Source: WS-9 sp036274595 (GTDB taxonomy: Bacteria; Eisenbacteria; RBG-16-71-46; SZUA-252). From it: a stretch of 30,155 bases of DNA. Every line of letters starts with the position of its first letter. The stretch's first letter is position 1. The stretch lies in assembly GCA_036274595.1 (NCBI GenBank), contig DASUFL010000008.1, positions 1-30,155 of the forward strand, read 5' to 3'. Below are positions 6,788 through 14,869 of this stretch, piece by piece. The position numbers and the translations under genes are program-made. Below the pieces are notes generated by a model. It saw only the letters and a program-made list of their open reading frames with translations. It was not told where the DNA came from and did not search any database.

Positions 6788-7614
6788 CCGCCCCTCAGCG
6801 TGAGCCGCCCTTCCCGCTTCCCGAGGTTCTCCATCAGCGCCAGGGACCGACGCGCCAGGAGGAGGAAGAAGGCGAGCAGAAGGATCTGGAGCGGCGGGAT
6901 CCAGGCGAGCGGCAGGAGCCCGTGCGCCGCCTTCCCGTAGAGGATCTGACGGATGCCGTCCAGGCCGAGCGTGATCGGGAGGAGCGACGCGAGGCCGGCG
7001 GCCACTGCGCCGAGCGCCCGCACCGGGAAGTAGAATCCCGAGAGGAGATGGATCGGCTCCTGGAAGAGCGTGGCCGTGTGCCATACCTCGCGCCCCCAGA
7101 GGAGGAACAGGCTGCTCAGGATCATCCCGAGGCTGTAGACCGCTCCCAGCGTGAGGAGGAACATCAGGAACGCTGGAAACGCGCGATCGAGCGGGAGCGG
7201 CACGTGGTAGATGAGGATGCCCCCCGTCAGGATCACGATCGCGCGGCTCGTGGTCATGATCATGCCCCCGAGCGCCATGCCGAAGAGGATCGACATGCGC
7301 GACACGGGCGCGATCAGGTAGAGCTGGAGCTGCCCCTGCTCCTTTTCCCAGAAGAACTGGCTGGCCATGCTCCAGAGCACGTTGTTCCAGTAGGCGATCA
7401 TCGCGCCGCCCAGGACGACGAACGCCTCGTAGATCTTGGGCGCGTGGAGTCCGCGATAGACGAGGATGAACGCGGACATCGCGAGGAACGGGAACACCGT
7501 CTCGCCGATGATCCACGACTTCTCGCGCCAGGAGGCGACGATCCTCACGCGGGCGCGCGCCTGGACGGCGCCCCAGTTGAGTCGCAGACGCTCCTTCAAG
7601 TCCGGCGTAAGCAC
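6784..7614 (-). CDS. ABC-2 type transporter permease
   Basis: The product is 276 residues with about six membrane segments and a cytoplasmic N-terminus. The region WEKEQGQLQLYLIAPVSR is the conserved ABC-2 segment that contacts the ATPase. It is related in layout, but not closely in sequence, to the following permease, which implies a heterodimer. The GTG start at 7614 lies one base after the stop of the ATPase gene, and its stop overlaps the next permease. The gene order ATPase-permease-permease is typical for an export system. Confidence 0.9.
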   Translation of the reverse strand: MLTPDLKERLRLNWGAVQARARVRIVASWREKSWIIGETVFPFLAMSAFILVYRGLHAPKIYEAFVVLGGAMIAYWNNVLWSMASQFFWEKEQGQLQLYLIAPVSRMSILFGMALGGMIMTTSRAIVILTGGILIYHVPLPLDRAFPAFLMFLLTLGAVYSLGMILSSLFLLWGREVWHTATLFQEPIHLLSGFYFPVRALGAVAAGLASLLPITLGLDGIRQILYGKAAHGLLPLAWIPPLQILLLAFFLLLARRSLALMENLGKREGRLTLRGG

Positions 7615-7615
7615 G

Positions 7616-8632
7616 CTAGGCGCCCTGCCCGTCCGTGTCCTCGTCCTCGAGCCCTCGGCCGACGAGGTGGACGAACACGGTCTCGAGGGTGGGCTCCGAC
7701 TTGGTGAGGTTGAGGACGGACGCGCCGCGCTCCTTGAGCCGGCCGAGCACTTCCCCGATCACCTGGTCCTCGACCACCGCCACGCGGAGCTCGATGGCTC
7801 CGGTCGCGGGATGGGCGTGGTGCGACAGCGACCGGACGCCATACAGGTCCCGAAGGTCTTCGAACTGGGCCGTGCACGTTCCGATCTGGAGCTCGAACAC
7901 CGGCTCGCTCGAGATGGCGCGCTTGAGCGCGCGCGGCGCATCGAGCGCGAGGATCTCTCCCCGATCGATGATCGCGACCCGGCCGCACAGCTCGTCCGCC
8001 TCGACCATGTAGTGGGTCGTGAGCAGCACGGTCCGGTCCGGACGCTCTTCGATCCATCGCGTCACGAACGCGCGGATGTCGCGCGCCGCCTCCACGTCCA
8101 GTCCCAGGGTCGGCTCGTCGAGGAAGACGATCTCCGGATCGCTCATGAACGCGCGCGCGAAGTTGAGCTTTTGCTTCATGCCGGTCGAGAGCGAGGAGAG
8201 GAGCGCGTCCGCCTTGGGTCCCAGCCCGGTCACGTCCATGAGCGCGTCCGCGCGGCGGCGCGCCTCGGCGTGCGGCACGCCGTACAGCCGCGCGAAGAGG
8301 TGGAGCGTCTCGCGAACCGTGAGGATCCCGTAGCCGGACGTGTCCCCGCCCGAGACCATGTTGATCCGGCGCCTGACCTGCAGCGGATCGTTCACGACGT
8401 CGAATCCCGCCACGGTCGCGGTGCCCGTCGTGGGGAGGAGCAGCGTCGTGAGGATCTTGATGAGGGTGGTCTTGCCCGCGCCGTTCGGGCCGAGGAGCCC
8501 GAAGCACTCGCCCCGCTCGACACGGAGGTCCACTCCCGCGAGGGCGTGGACCTCGGCCTGCCGTCGCCGCGCCTTGAAGAGGCGCGTCAGCCGGTGGGTC
8601 TCGATGGCCGGGCCCGCGCCGCGCTGGGTCAC
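7616..8632 (-). CDS. ABC-2 exporter ATP-binding protein
   Basis: The product is 338 residues. Walker A is GPNGAGKTT (48-56), the signature is LSTGMKQ (148-154), Walker B is EIVFLDEP (167-174) and the H-loop His is about residue 207. The Q-loop region reads VSGGDTS rather than the usual Gln, as in several ABC-2 subfamilies that have Gly-Gly-Asp/Glu there. The C-terminal 100 residues form a DUF4162-like regulatory tail. The protein energises the two permeases that follow. The GTG start overlaps the AsmA stop (GTGA), so the exporter is translationally tied to the AsmA protein. Confidence 0.95.
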   Translation of the reverse strand: MTQRGAGPAIETHRLTRLFKARRRQAEVHALAGVDLRVERGECFGLLGPNGAGKTTLIKILTTLLLPTTGTATVAGFDVVNDPLQVRRRINMVSGGDTSGYGILTVRETLHLFARLYGVPHAEARRRADALMDVTGLGPKADALLSSLSTGMKQKLNFARAFMSDPEIVFLDEPTLGLDVEAARDIRAFVTRWIEERPDRTVLLTTHYMVEADELCGRVAIIDRGEILALDAPRALKRAISSEPVFELQIGTCTAQFEDLRDLYGVRSLSHHAHPATGAIELRVAVVEDQVIGEVLGRLKERGASVLNLTKSEPTLETVFVHLVGRGLEDEDTDGQGA

Positions 8633-11169
8633 TTCTTGAATATCTTCTGGAGCGCCTCCTGAGCCTTTTTCAGAGGCTCGGAGACCGTGGTGTCGGCGCG
8701 CGCGGGCTTCTTGGCGGCGCGCGTCGTGTCGGCGCGGGAGGTGTCCGCACGAGTCTTCGCCGTGTCGGCTCGCGTCGTGTCCGGACGGTTCTTGCCCATG
8801 ATGTTCTCGAAGATCTCCTTGGCGAGACCCTTCCCCGCGGCCTCCATCGTGGAGGCCGCCTTGAGCGACACCTTGGGGTTCGTCATGGTGCCGGTGATCG
8901 AGACCTTGATCGGCAGCCGCCCCTGCTCGTCGCGGGCATAGTTGGCGAACTGGCCCAGGGCGGTGCTCGATTGGATCCGCCCCGGCGCGAGCCTGAGGAG
9001 GAGATCGAGGTCGAGCGACTTGTCGAAACCGGCGGAGCCCGCGAGCTGCATCAGGTCCTTGCCGAGAGCGCCGTCCACCTGGTTGAGCACCAGCCGGCCC
9101 TTGTCGATCTTGGCCGAGTACTTGAGCGTCTTGAAGACCAGGTCGTCGAGCGAGCCCGGTCCGTTCACCGAGCCGAGCGCCGACCGGAGCGCGCTGATGG
9201 TGGGCGTTTCCAAGATCTTCCCTTCCTCGACGTTCCCCTGGAGCGCTCCCGTGAGCGTGTTCATGGCCGCGAGGCCGGGAAGGCCGGCGCCCGAAATGTC
9301 CGCCTGGCCCGTCGCGAATCCGGTGAGCCCGAGGTTCAAGGGCATCATGCCGCCGACGAACTCCCGAACCGGGACGCGCTTCATCTCGAAGTGGACGGCG
9401 TAGGACGGATCCTTCGTGATGTTCGCCACCTCGACCTTGCCGGCGAGGGTTCCGGTCCCCATGTCCCCCTGGATGGGGGCAGCGACGAGCTTGTCCGCGG
9501 CGAAGGCGATCGGGGCCGAGAGATTGCGGATCGTGAGACTCCCCGAATGCACCTCTCCGATCGTCACGAGCCCGTCGAACGAGCGGAGGGGGATCGCGGG
9601 GGGCGCCGCCTTAGCCTTCGAGTCCTTGCCCTTCCCCTTCTCTTGCGCGGACTTCGGATCGGCCCACTCCTCGGCGACGAACTTGTCCATCGAGGCGCGG
9701 AACGTCCCGGTGCCGAGCGGCTTCCCCTGCTTCACGGTTCCGGTGAGCGACAGATGGGACGATCCGACCTTGGCGGTCATCGATCGCACGTTCGCGGTCT
9801 GCTGATCGCCGTCGATGTGGAACTGGAGATCGGTCACCGGCCGCTGGAGCCCCGTCACGGAGCCGCTCAGCTCCTTTCCGGTGACCGTCCAGCGGACGAC
9901 CGGCGCGGCCGGAGGCTCGAGCGCGAACGTGGCGCCCACCTCGAGCGTGCCCATCGTCCAGACCGGCGTGTTCGGCATGAGCCCGTTCAAGCGCGCCGCC
10001 GGCGCGGAGACGTGGAGGTCGCCTTTCGAGCCGCCGCCGGGCGCCGTCGATCCCGCGGCGGCCACGGCCAGCGCCACGCCGGAGCCTGCTCCGGTGGCAT
10101 CCATCGTGAACTTCTGATCCGCGGTCGTCTCGTATCGCACCTGCACGCGATCGAGCGTGAACTTGTTGGGTCCCGCTTCGATCGAGAGGGGGCGAAGATT
10201 CGCCTCGCCGTTCTGCACCATCGCCTCGCTGGTGCCGCCGATGTCGATCTTCCAGGACGCGGTGGTCTTCCAGTCCACGGGGGCGCTCCCTGGGCTCTCC
10301 GGCATGAGGGCGCGGAACGCTTCGTCGCTCGACTTCAAATCCTGCGGCTTCCCCGTGATCACGATCGCGAGCGGCATGGCATCGCTGCCTTCGGGCGGCT
10401 TGTGGAACGAGCCCGAGAGCTCGCTCGTGAGCGCTCCCACCTCGATGTGCCCCTGGGTGAACTCGTAGCGCGTCCCCTGATCCCGCGATTCGATCGTCGC
10501 GGTCGCGTGGAGCGGCCCCGGCAAGGCGACGGCCTTCCCCTGCGCGGACGGCTTCCAGGACAGGCTGTCCCCCTTGGCTTCGACCTTCGCGCTTCGAAAC
10601 GCGTCGAGATTGCCGTCGATGTCGACGGATCCCGAGAGACCGCGCAGGTCGTAGCCGGATCCGTAGCGGTCGCGGCTCCGGACGTCGACGCGATCGAACC
10701 CGAGCTTGGGAAGATGGAGCGCGAAGGAGGGCTTCTCCTCCTTCTTCTTCCCTTCTCCCGGCGGCTTCCCGCGCTCGTACATCGCGATGCCCGCACCGTT
10801 CACCTGCGCCGCGTCGATCTCGACCTTGCTGAAGAGGAGCGGCAGGAGCCGGAAGCGCACGATGACTTCGCCGATGCGGCCGTCCAGGGACGGCTCGCCC
10901 TGCCCTTCGGCCGGCATGCGGACGGTCATCCCCTCGATCTTCACCCCGAACGACAGGCCCTGGAGTCCGGTGGTCATGCGCTTCCACCGGATGGTCGCGC
11001 CCTGGCTCTTCGAGGCCATCTTCATCGCCTGGGACTCGACGAAATCTTTGGGGAGGAGGAGCCACGCGGCCAGGTAGACGAGCACGACGAGGCCGACGAT
11101 GGATCCGAGGACGATCCAGAGGATGCGCTTCCCGCGGGATGCCGCGGCCGGTTTCGGCGTATCGGCCAT
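8629..11169 (-). CDS. AsmA-family protein, 846 aa
   Basis: One N-terminal membrane helix (about 14-38) follows a short cytoplasmic tail. A long periplasmic region rich in beta-strand pattern comes next, with the AsmA C-terminal domain near residues 620-780 (leucine-rich, with repeated xLxGxxxxG units and an LKYSAKIDKGRLVLNQVDG segment). AsmA-like proteins (AsmA, TamB, YhdP) are thought to bridge the periplasm and move phospholipids to the outer membrane. A Lys/Glu-rich insert lies near residues 120-140 and a low-complexity RADT-rich tail at the C-terminus. The ATG at 11169 has AAAGG seven bases upstream. Overlap with the ABC ATPase suggests a joint role in envelope lipid traffic; this is inference. 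Confidence 0.9.
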   Translation of the reverse strand: MADTPKPAAASRGKRILWIVLGSIVGLVVLVYLAAWLLLPKDFVESQAMKMASKSQGATIRWKRMTTGLQGLSFGVKIEGMTVRMPAEGQGEPSLDGRIGEVIVRFRLLPLLFSKVEIDAAQVNGAGIAMYERGKPPGEGKKKEEKPSFALHLPKLGFDRVDVRSRDRYGSGYDLRGLSGSVDIDGNLDAFRSAKVEAKGDSLSWKPSAQGKAVALPGPLHATATIESRDQGTRYEFTQGHIEVGALTSELSGSFHKPPEGSDAMPLAIVITGKPQDLKSSDEAFRALMPESPGSAPVDWKTTASWKIDIGGTSEAMVQNGEANLRPLSIEAGPNKFTLDRVQVRYETTADQKFTMDATGAGSGVALAVAAAGSTAPGGGSKGDLHVSAPAARLNGLMPNTPVWTMGTLEVGATFALEPPAAPVVRWTVTGKELSGSVTGLQRPVTDLQFHIDGDQQTANVRSMTAKVGSSHLSLTGTVKQGKPLGTGTFRASMDKFVAEEWADPKSAQEKGKGKDSKAKAAPPAIPLRSFDGLVTIGEVHSGSLTIRNLSAPIAFAADKLVAAPIQGDMGTGTLAGKVEVANITKDPSYAVHFEMKRVPVREFVGGMMPLNLGLTGFATGQADISGAGLPGLAAMNTLTGALQGNVEEGKILETPTISALRSALGSVNGPGSLDDLVFKTLKYSAKIDKGRLVLNQVDGALGKDLMQLAGSAGFDKSLDLDLLLRLAPGRIQSSTALGQFANYARDEQGRLPIKVSITGTMTNPKVSLKAASTMEAAGKGLAKEIFENIMGKNRPDTTRADTAKTRADTSRADTTRAAKKPARADTTVSEPLKKAQEALQKIFKK
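8686..8787 (-). repeat. RADT-type tandem repeats in the AsmA C-terminus
   Basis: The minus-strand reading encodes imperfect repeats of Arg-Ala/Pro-Asp-Thr-Thr/Ser/Ala (five or more copies) interspersed with Lys-rich residues. At DNA level the plus strand shows recurrent GTGTCGG/GTGTCCG units every 12-27 bases. It is a within-gene low-complexity tail, likely variable in copy number between strains. Confidence 0.75.
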
Positions 11170-11172
11170 GGA

Positions 11173-12327
11173 TCAGCCTTTCGAGGGGACTTCGGTGTAG
11201 AACGCGCGGACGCAGGACGCCACGCGCTCGATCTGCTCCCGCGTGATGCCTGGGAAGAGAGGCAGCGAGATCACCGCGCCCGCGAGCGCCTCCGAGACCG
11301 GGAACGCCCCCGGACCGAGCCCCAAAGGCGCGAATGCGGGCTGGAGGTGGAGCGGGATCGGGTAGTAGATGCGGGTCGCGACGCCCTGCTCGCGAAGATA
11401 GGCCTGGAGCGCGTCGCGCCGCGGCGCCCGGATCGTGAATTGATGGTAGGTGTGCTTCGCCCCCGCGGGCTCCTCGGGAAGCGTGACCGGCGCGCCGGCG
11501 AGCGCCTGGCGATAGGCCTGAGCCGCGTCGCGCCGCGCCGCGATCCACGCGTCGAGATGGCGCAGCTTCGTGCGCAGGAACGCCGCCTGGAGCGCGTCCA
11601 GCCGGGCGTTGGTGCCGACCGCGGTGTGCCGGTAATCGCCCGCGTCACCCTGACGCGAGAGGAGCCGCACGCGCCAGGCGACGTCGTCCCGGTCGGTGAC
11701 GAAGGCCCCCGCGTCGCCGAGCGCCCCCAGGTTCTTGGTCGGGAAGAAGCTCAAGGTCGCGCCCATGTCCGCCTTCCCCACCGGCACGCCCTGGTCGGTC
11801 GCGCCGATCGCCTGCGCCGCGTCCTCGAGGAGCGGGATCGCGCGCGTCTGGGCCAGGCGCGTGAGGGGCGCGAGATCGCATGCGAGGCCGTAGAGATGCA
11901 CGGCAAGGATCGCCTTCGTGCGCGGTCCCAGACGCGACTCGACCGACGCCGGGTCCAACCCGAAGCGACGGGGTTCCACGTCGGCAAAGACCGGCGTCGC
12001 CCCCGCGTGCGCCACGGCGCTCGCGGTGGCGAAATAGGTGAACGCGGGCAGGATCACCTCGTCCCCCGGTCCGACGCCCAGCGCCTGGAGCGCGAGCGTG
12101 ATCGCCGAGGTTCCGGACGAGAGCCCGATCGCGTGGGTCAGCCCCGTGGCCTGAGCCAGCTCGCGCTCGAAGGCGTCGTGCTCCGCCCCCAGGATGAACT
12201 GCCCCGAGGAGAGCACGCGCTCGAAGTCGCGCTTCAGCTCCTCCGCGATCGCGCGATGCGCGAGTCCGAGATCGAGGAGCGGTACGGGCGCAGCGCTGGA
12301 CGGGGCGCCGGGCGGGACCGTCTTCAC
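11173..12327 (-). CDS. DegT/DnrJ/EryC1-family PLP aminotransferase
   Basis: The product is 384 residues, full length for the family. The PLP-binding lysine is Lys198 in SFFPTKNLGALGD, Asp169 (LLEDAAQ) should contact the pyridine nitrogen, and SSGTSA near 70-74 binds phosphate. Family members transaminate keto-sugars on nucleotides for lipopolysaccharide, capsule, glycoprotein or antibiotic sugars. No nucleotide-sugar dehydratase or glycosyltransferase is in the window, so the substrate is open. The GTG start at 12327 overlaps the deoxyhypusine-synthase stop (GTGA), and the AsmA gene follows after three bases. Confidence 0.94.
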   Translation of the reverse strand: MKTVPPGAPSSAAPVPLLDLGLAHRAIAEELKRDFERVLSSGQFILGAEHDAFERELAQATGLTHAIGLSSGTSAITLALQALGVGPGDEVILPAFTYFATASAVAHAGATPVFADVEPRRFGLDPASVESRLGPRTKAILAVHLYGLACDLAPLTRLAQTRAIPLLEDAAQAIGATDQGVPVGKADMGATLSFFPTKNLGALGDAGAFVTDRDDVAWRVRLLSRQGDAGDYRHTAVGTNARLDALQAAFLRTKLRHLDAWIAARRDAAQAYRQALAGAPVTLPEEPAGAKHTYHQFTIRAPRRDALQAYLREQGVATRIYYPIPLHLQPAFAPLGLGPGAFPVSEALAGAVISLPLFPGITREQIERVASCVRAFYTEVPSKG

Positions 12328-13448
12328 GAGCGCGCGCCCTTCGGCTCGGCCTCGGCACGCGCGCTCTTGTGCGCGGCGCGAAGCCTGTCGAGGATCCCTT
12401 CCCGATCCCTGTAGAGCCGCTTCAAGGGCCGCGCCTCGTGCTTCGAGAGCGCGTACGCCGCGAGGATCGGAAGCGCCACCGTCGAATCGACGTACGCGAC
12501 CACCGCGTCCGGAAGGCGATCGGGATCGATCTTGCCCCAGCTCACGGCCTCGCCCGGCGTCGCGCCGGAGAGCCCCCCCGTGTCGGCGCGGGCATCGGTG
12601 ACCTGGAGGAAGTAGTCGTGCCCCTCCTCCTCGATGCCGAGCACTTCCTGGATCTGCGGCTCGGTCTGGAGCGCGAAATTCTTGGGCGACCCACCGCCCA
12701 GGATCAGGATCGCGCTCTTGCCGCCCTTCTGCTTGGCGTCGTACACGATCGCGGCCGTCTCGTTCACGTCGCGGAACACGTCCCAGTGGATCGCCTCTCC
12801 GTCGAGCCAGAGCTCCGCCGCGTTCATGCCGATCGAGCTGTCTCCCGGCGACGACGTGTAGACCGGCACGTCGAGCGCGTGCGCCTGCGCGAGGAGCGAC
12901 GTCTCCTTCTGCCCGAGCGCCTTCTCCCGCTCGAGGATGTACTTCCCGACGCGGTAGTGGAACTCCGCCGTGCCCATGGGCGCGCGGAACTCCGGCTGCC
13001 GCATGACCTCGCGGAAGAAGGAGTCGGTCGAGAGGAGCACGTCATAGTCGAAGAAGATGTCGAAGATGCGCACGATCCCCTGCTCGCGCAGCACGACGTC
13101 GTCCACGTTCGAGCGTCCCTGGTGCATCGTGAGGCCGATGCCGAAGTGGGTGTCGTGGTAGAGATTCGCCCCCGTCGAGATGATCCAGTCGACGAAGCCC
13201 GCCTTGAGGAGCGGGATGAGGCACGACCGGCCGAGGCCCGCCGGCGTGAGCGCGCCGCTCAGCGTGATGCCCACCGTCACGTCGGGCTCCAGCATCTTCT
13301 CGACGAAGAGCCGGCACGCCTCGCGGAGGCGCGCGCCGTTGTAGGCCAGGAACGACTGGTCGACGAGCTGGTCCACCGTGATGCCGGGACGGATGGGGTC
13401 CGGCGCGATCTTGGGTCCCTTCGAAACGTTCTGGCCGGGGGCCATCAT
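12324..13448 (-). CDS. Deoxyhypusine synthase family protein
   Basis: The product is 374 residues, similar in length to archaeal and eukaryotic deoxyhypusine synthases. Family marks are visible: LSGALTPAG near the N-terminus, the GGGSPKN loop, and EAVSWGKI with the catalytic lysine (about Lys306), followed by a VVAYVDSTVALPILAAYAL segment. In eukaryotes the enzyme transfers the aminobutyl group of spermidine to eIF5A using NAD. Bacteria lack eIF5A, and bacterial members have been linked to homospermidine-type polyamine synthesis, so the acceptor here is unknown. Two ATGs stand at the start; the second (13445) is better spaced from GGAGG. It overlaps the SDR gene before it and the DegT gene after it. 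Confidence 0.93.
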   Translation of the reverse strand: MMAPGQNVSKGPKIAPDPIRPGITVDQLVDQSFLAYNGARLREACRLFVEKMLEPDVTVGITLSGALTPAGLGRSCLIPLLKAGFVDWIISTGANLYHDTHFGIGLTMHQGRSNVDDVVLREQGIVRIFDIFFDYDVLLSTDSFFREVMRQPEFRAPMGTAEFHYRVGKYILEREKALGQKETSLLAQAHALDVPVYTSSPGDSSIGMNAAELWLDGEAIHWDVFRDVNETAAIVYDAKQKGGKSAILILGGGSPKNFALQTEPQIQEVLGIEEEGHDYFLQVTDARADTGGLSGATPGEAVSWGKIDPDRLPDAVVAYVDSTVALPILAAYALSKHEARPLKRLYRDREGILDRLRAAHKSARAEAEPKGARS

Positions 13449-14164
13449 GCCCTCCCGTAGATGGGGATCAGCGCGCCGGAGACGGCCGAGGCCGCGTCCG
13501 ACGCGAGAAACGCGAGAAGCGCCGCGATCTGATCGGGGCGCACCCAGTCATCGAATTTCGCCTTCGGCATGGCGGCCCGGTTGGCCGCGGTGTCGATAGT
13601 GCTCGGCAGGACCGCGTTCGCGGTCACGCCGTCCGCGATCAGCTCCTTGGCCAGGGTTCCGACGAGCCCGTGGAGGCCGATCTTGGCCGCGGCGTACGCG
13701 GCTGCGCCCGGGTAGTACTGAATCGCGCCGCGCGAGGAAACGAAGAGGAGCCGTCCCGATCCCGCCTTCTTCGCGTGCGGGATCACGTGCTTCGCGGCCC
13801 AGAACGCGGAGACGAGATTGAGCTCGATCATGCTCCGGACGTCGCCCGCCTCCACCGACTCCACGCCCACGCCCCCCCGGTATCCCCCCGCGACGTGCGC
13901 GAGCACGCGAATGCCGCCCATCGCGGACGCGGCCAAGGACACCGCGCCGGCCATCGAGGACTCGTCGGTCACATCGGCCACGAATCCATGGAGGTCGCCC
14001 GATCGAACCGAATCCTGGTGCGCGCTCGAGAGCGCGGTCCACTCGGACTCGGTGCGATACGAGACGGCGACCTTGAGCCCGTCCGCGAGGAACCGCGCGA
14101 CCACGGCGCGGCCGAGACCTCCGGTCCCGCCCGTGACGAGCGCGCTGTTCGACGCGGAGCTCAC
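13445..14164 (-). CDS. Short-chain dehydrogenase/reductase
   Basis: The product is 239 residues, classical SDR size. The cofactor loop is TGGTGGLG (11-18). The catalytic set is Ser143/144, Tyr157 and Lys161 (YxxxK as YAAAK), with the usual Asn in IELNLVSA. The C-terminus lacks extra domains, and the general look is FabG-like, but the substrate cannot be inferred. The start is GTG at 14164, with GGAAG upstream; the stop lies inside the ATG-ATG of the deoxyhypusine-synthase gene. The close coupling suggests it acts with that enzyme or simply shares the operon. It follows BatE by 12 bases. Confidence 0.92.
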   Translation of the reverse strand: MSSASNSALVTGGTGGLGRAVVARFLADGLKVAVSYRTESEWTALSSAHQDSVRSGDLHGFVADVTDESSMAGAVSLAASAMGGIRVLAHVAGGYRGGVGVESVEAGDVRSMIELNLVSAFWAAKHVIPHAKKAGSGRLLFVSSRGAIQYYPGAAAYAAAKIGLHGLVGTLAKELIADGVTANAVLPSTIDTAANRAAMPKAKFDDWVRPDQIAALLAFLASDAASAVSGALIPIYGRA

Positions 14165-14176
14165 GCGCGCTTCCGC

Positions 14177-14869
14177 TCAGGGAGTGGCATAGCGCGCAGT
14201 ATAGCGTGGGGTCTCCTGGACCCGCCAGAGCCCCTCGTGCGGCGCCCAGCCGATCGCGGCTCCCGCGACGCGGATCTCGACCTGGCCACCGCGGGTCGGA
14301 CCGAGCCGCACCCGCTCGCCCGCGCCGAGCACGACCGGCGCGCGCGACGGCTCGTCGGGGCCGCGCTCGACCGCGAGCTGCGGTACGACCACGACGGCCT
14401 CGGGATGCACGGCTTCGGCGTGCGCCCTCGCGAGCAGCCACACGTGGATCGCGGCGCCCACCGCCACGGCGAGGACCGCGGCGATCGCGAGGGTCCGCGG
14501 GAGGCGGGTGACGCGGGAGGCGATCCCGAGCGCGGCTCCCACGAGGAGAAGGATGGCCCCGGCCCACGCGATCTCCGCGGTCGAGAGCGGGACCTCGCCA
14601 GGCACCTCGATCTCGTCCTGGGACTCCACGCCCCGTGCGCGCGCCGCGGCGGCCGTGGCTTGCTTCAGATTGATCTGGATGTCGCGCGCGCGCGGCTCGA
14701 GCCTCGCGGCCGCGGTCAAGAACGCCACCGCCGGACCGACATCGCCCTGGTCCAGCGCCGCCGTCCCCGCGTTGTAGAGGACGTCCGCGCGCGGAGGGGG
14801 CGCGGTGGCCGCGTCCGCCGCTCCCGCGACGACCAGCGTCGCCGTGACGATGAAGAGCGCCAGCCTCAC
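14177..14869 (-). CDS. batE: BatE-like protein (TPR, membrane, SH3-like)
   Basis: The product is 230 residues. It has a signal peptide or anchor (1-20), a short TPR-like helical region (about 28-80) with YNAGTAALDQGD, two hydrophobic segments (about 98-135), and a C-terminal SH3-like beta domain (about 155-228) ending in a tryptophan-containing motif. This layout matches BatE proteins of Bat (aerotolerance) clusters. It is the last Bat gene here. The GTG start at 14869 overlaps the BatD stop by four bases. The exact role is not known; SH3-like domains often bind peptidoglycan or peptides outside the membrane. Confidence 0.83.
   Translation of the reverse strand: MRLALFIVTATLVVAGAADAATAPPPRADVLYNAGTAALDQGDVGPAVAFLTAAARLEPRARDIQINLKQATAAAARARGVESQDEIEVPGEVPLSTAEIAWAGAILLLVGAALGIASRVTRLPRTLAIAAVLAVAVGAAIHVWLLARAHAEAVHPEAVVVVPQLAVERGPDEPSRAPVVLGAGERVRLGPTRGGQVEIRVAGAAIGWAPHEGLWRVQETPRYTARYATP

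Noticed and set aside
8971..12414. 1147-codon plus-strand open frame
   Set aside because: It is a mirror of the AsmA and DegT genes with extreme Arg/Glu/Leu composition and no domain; the minus-strand genes carry clear motifs.
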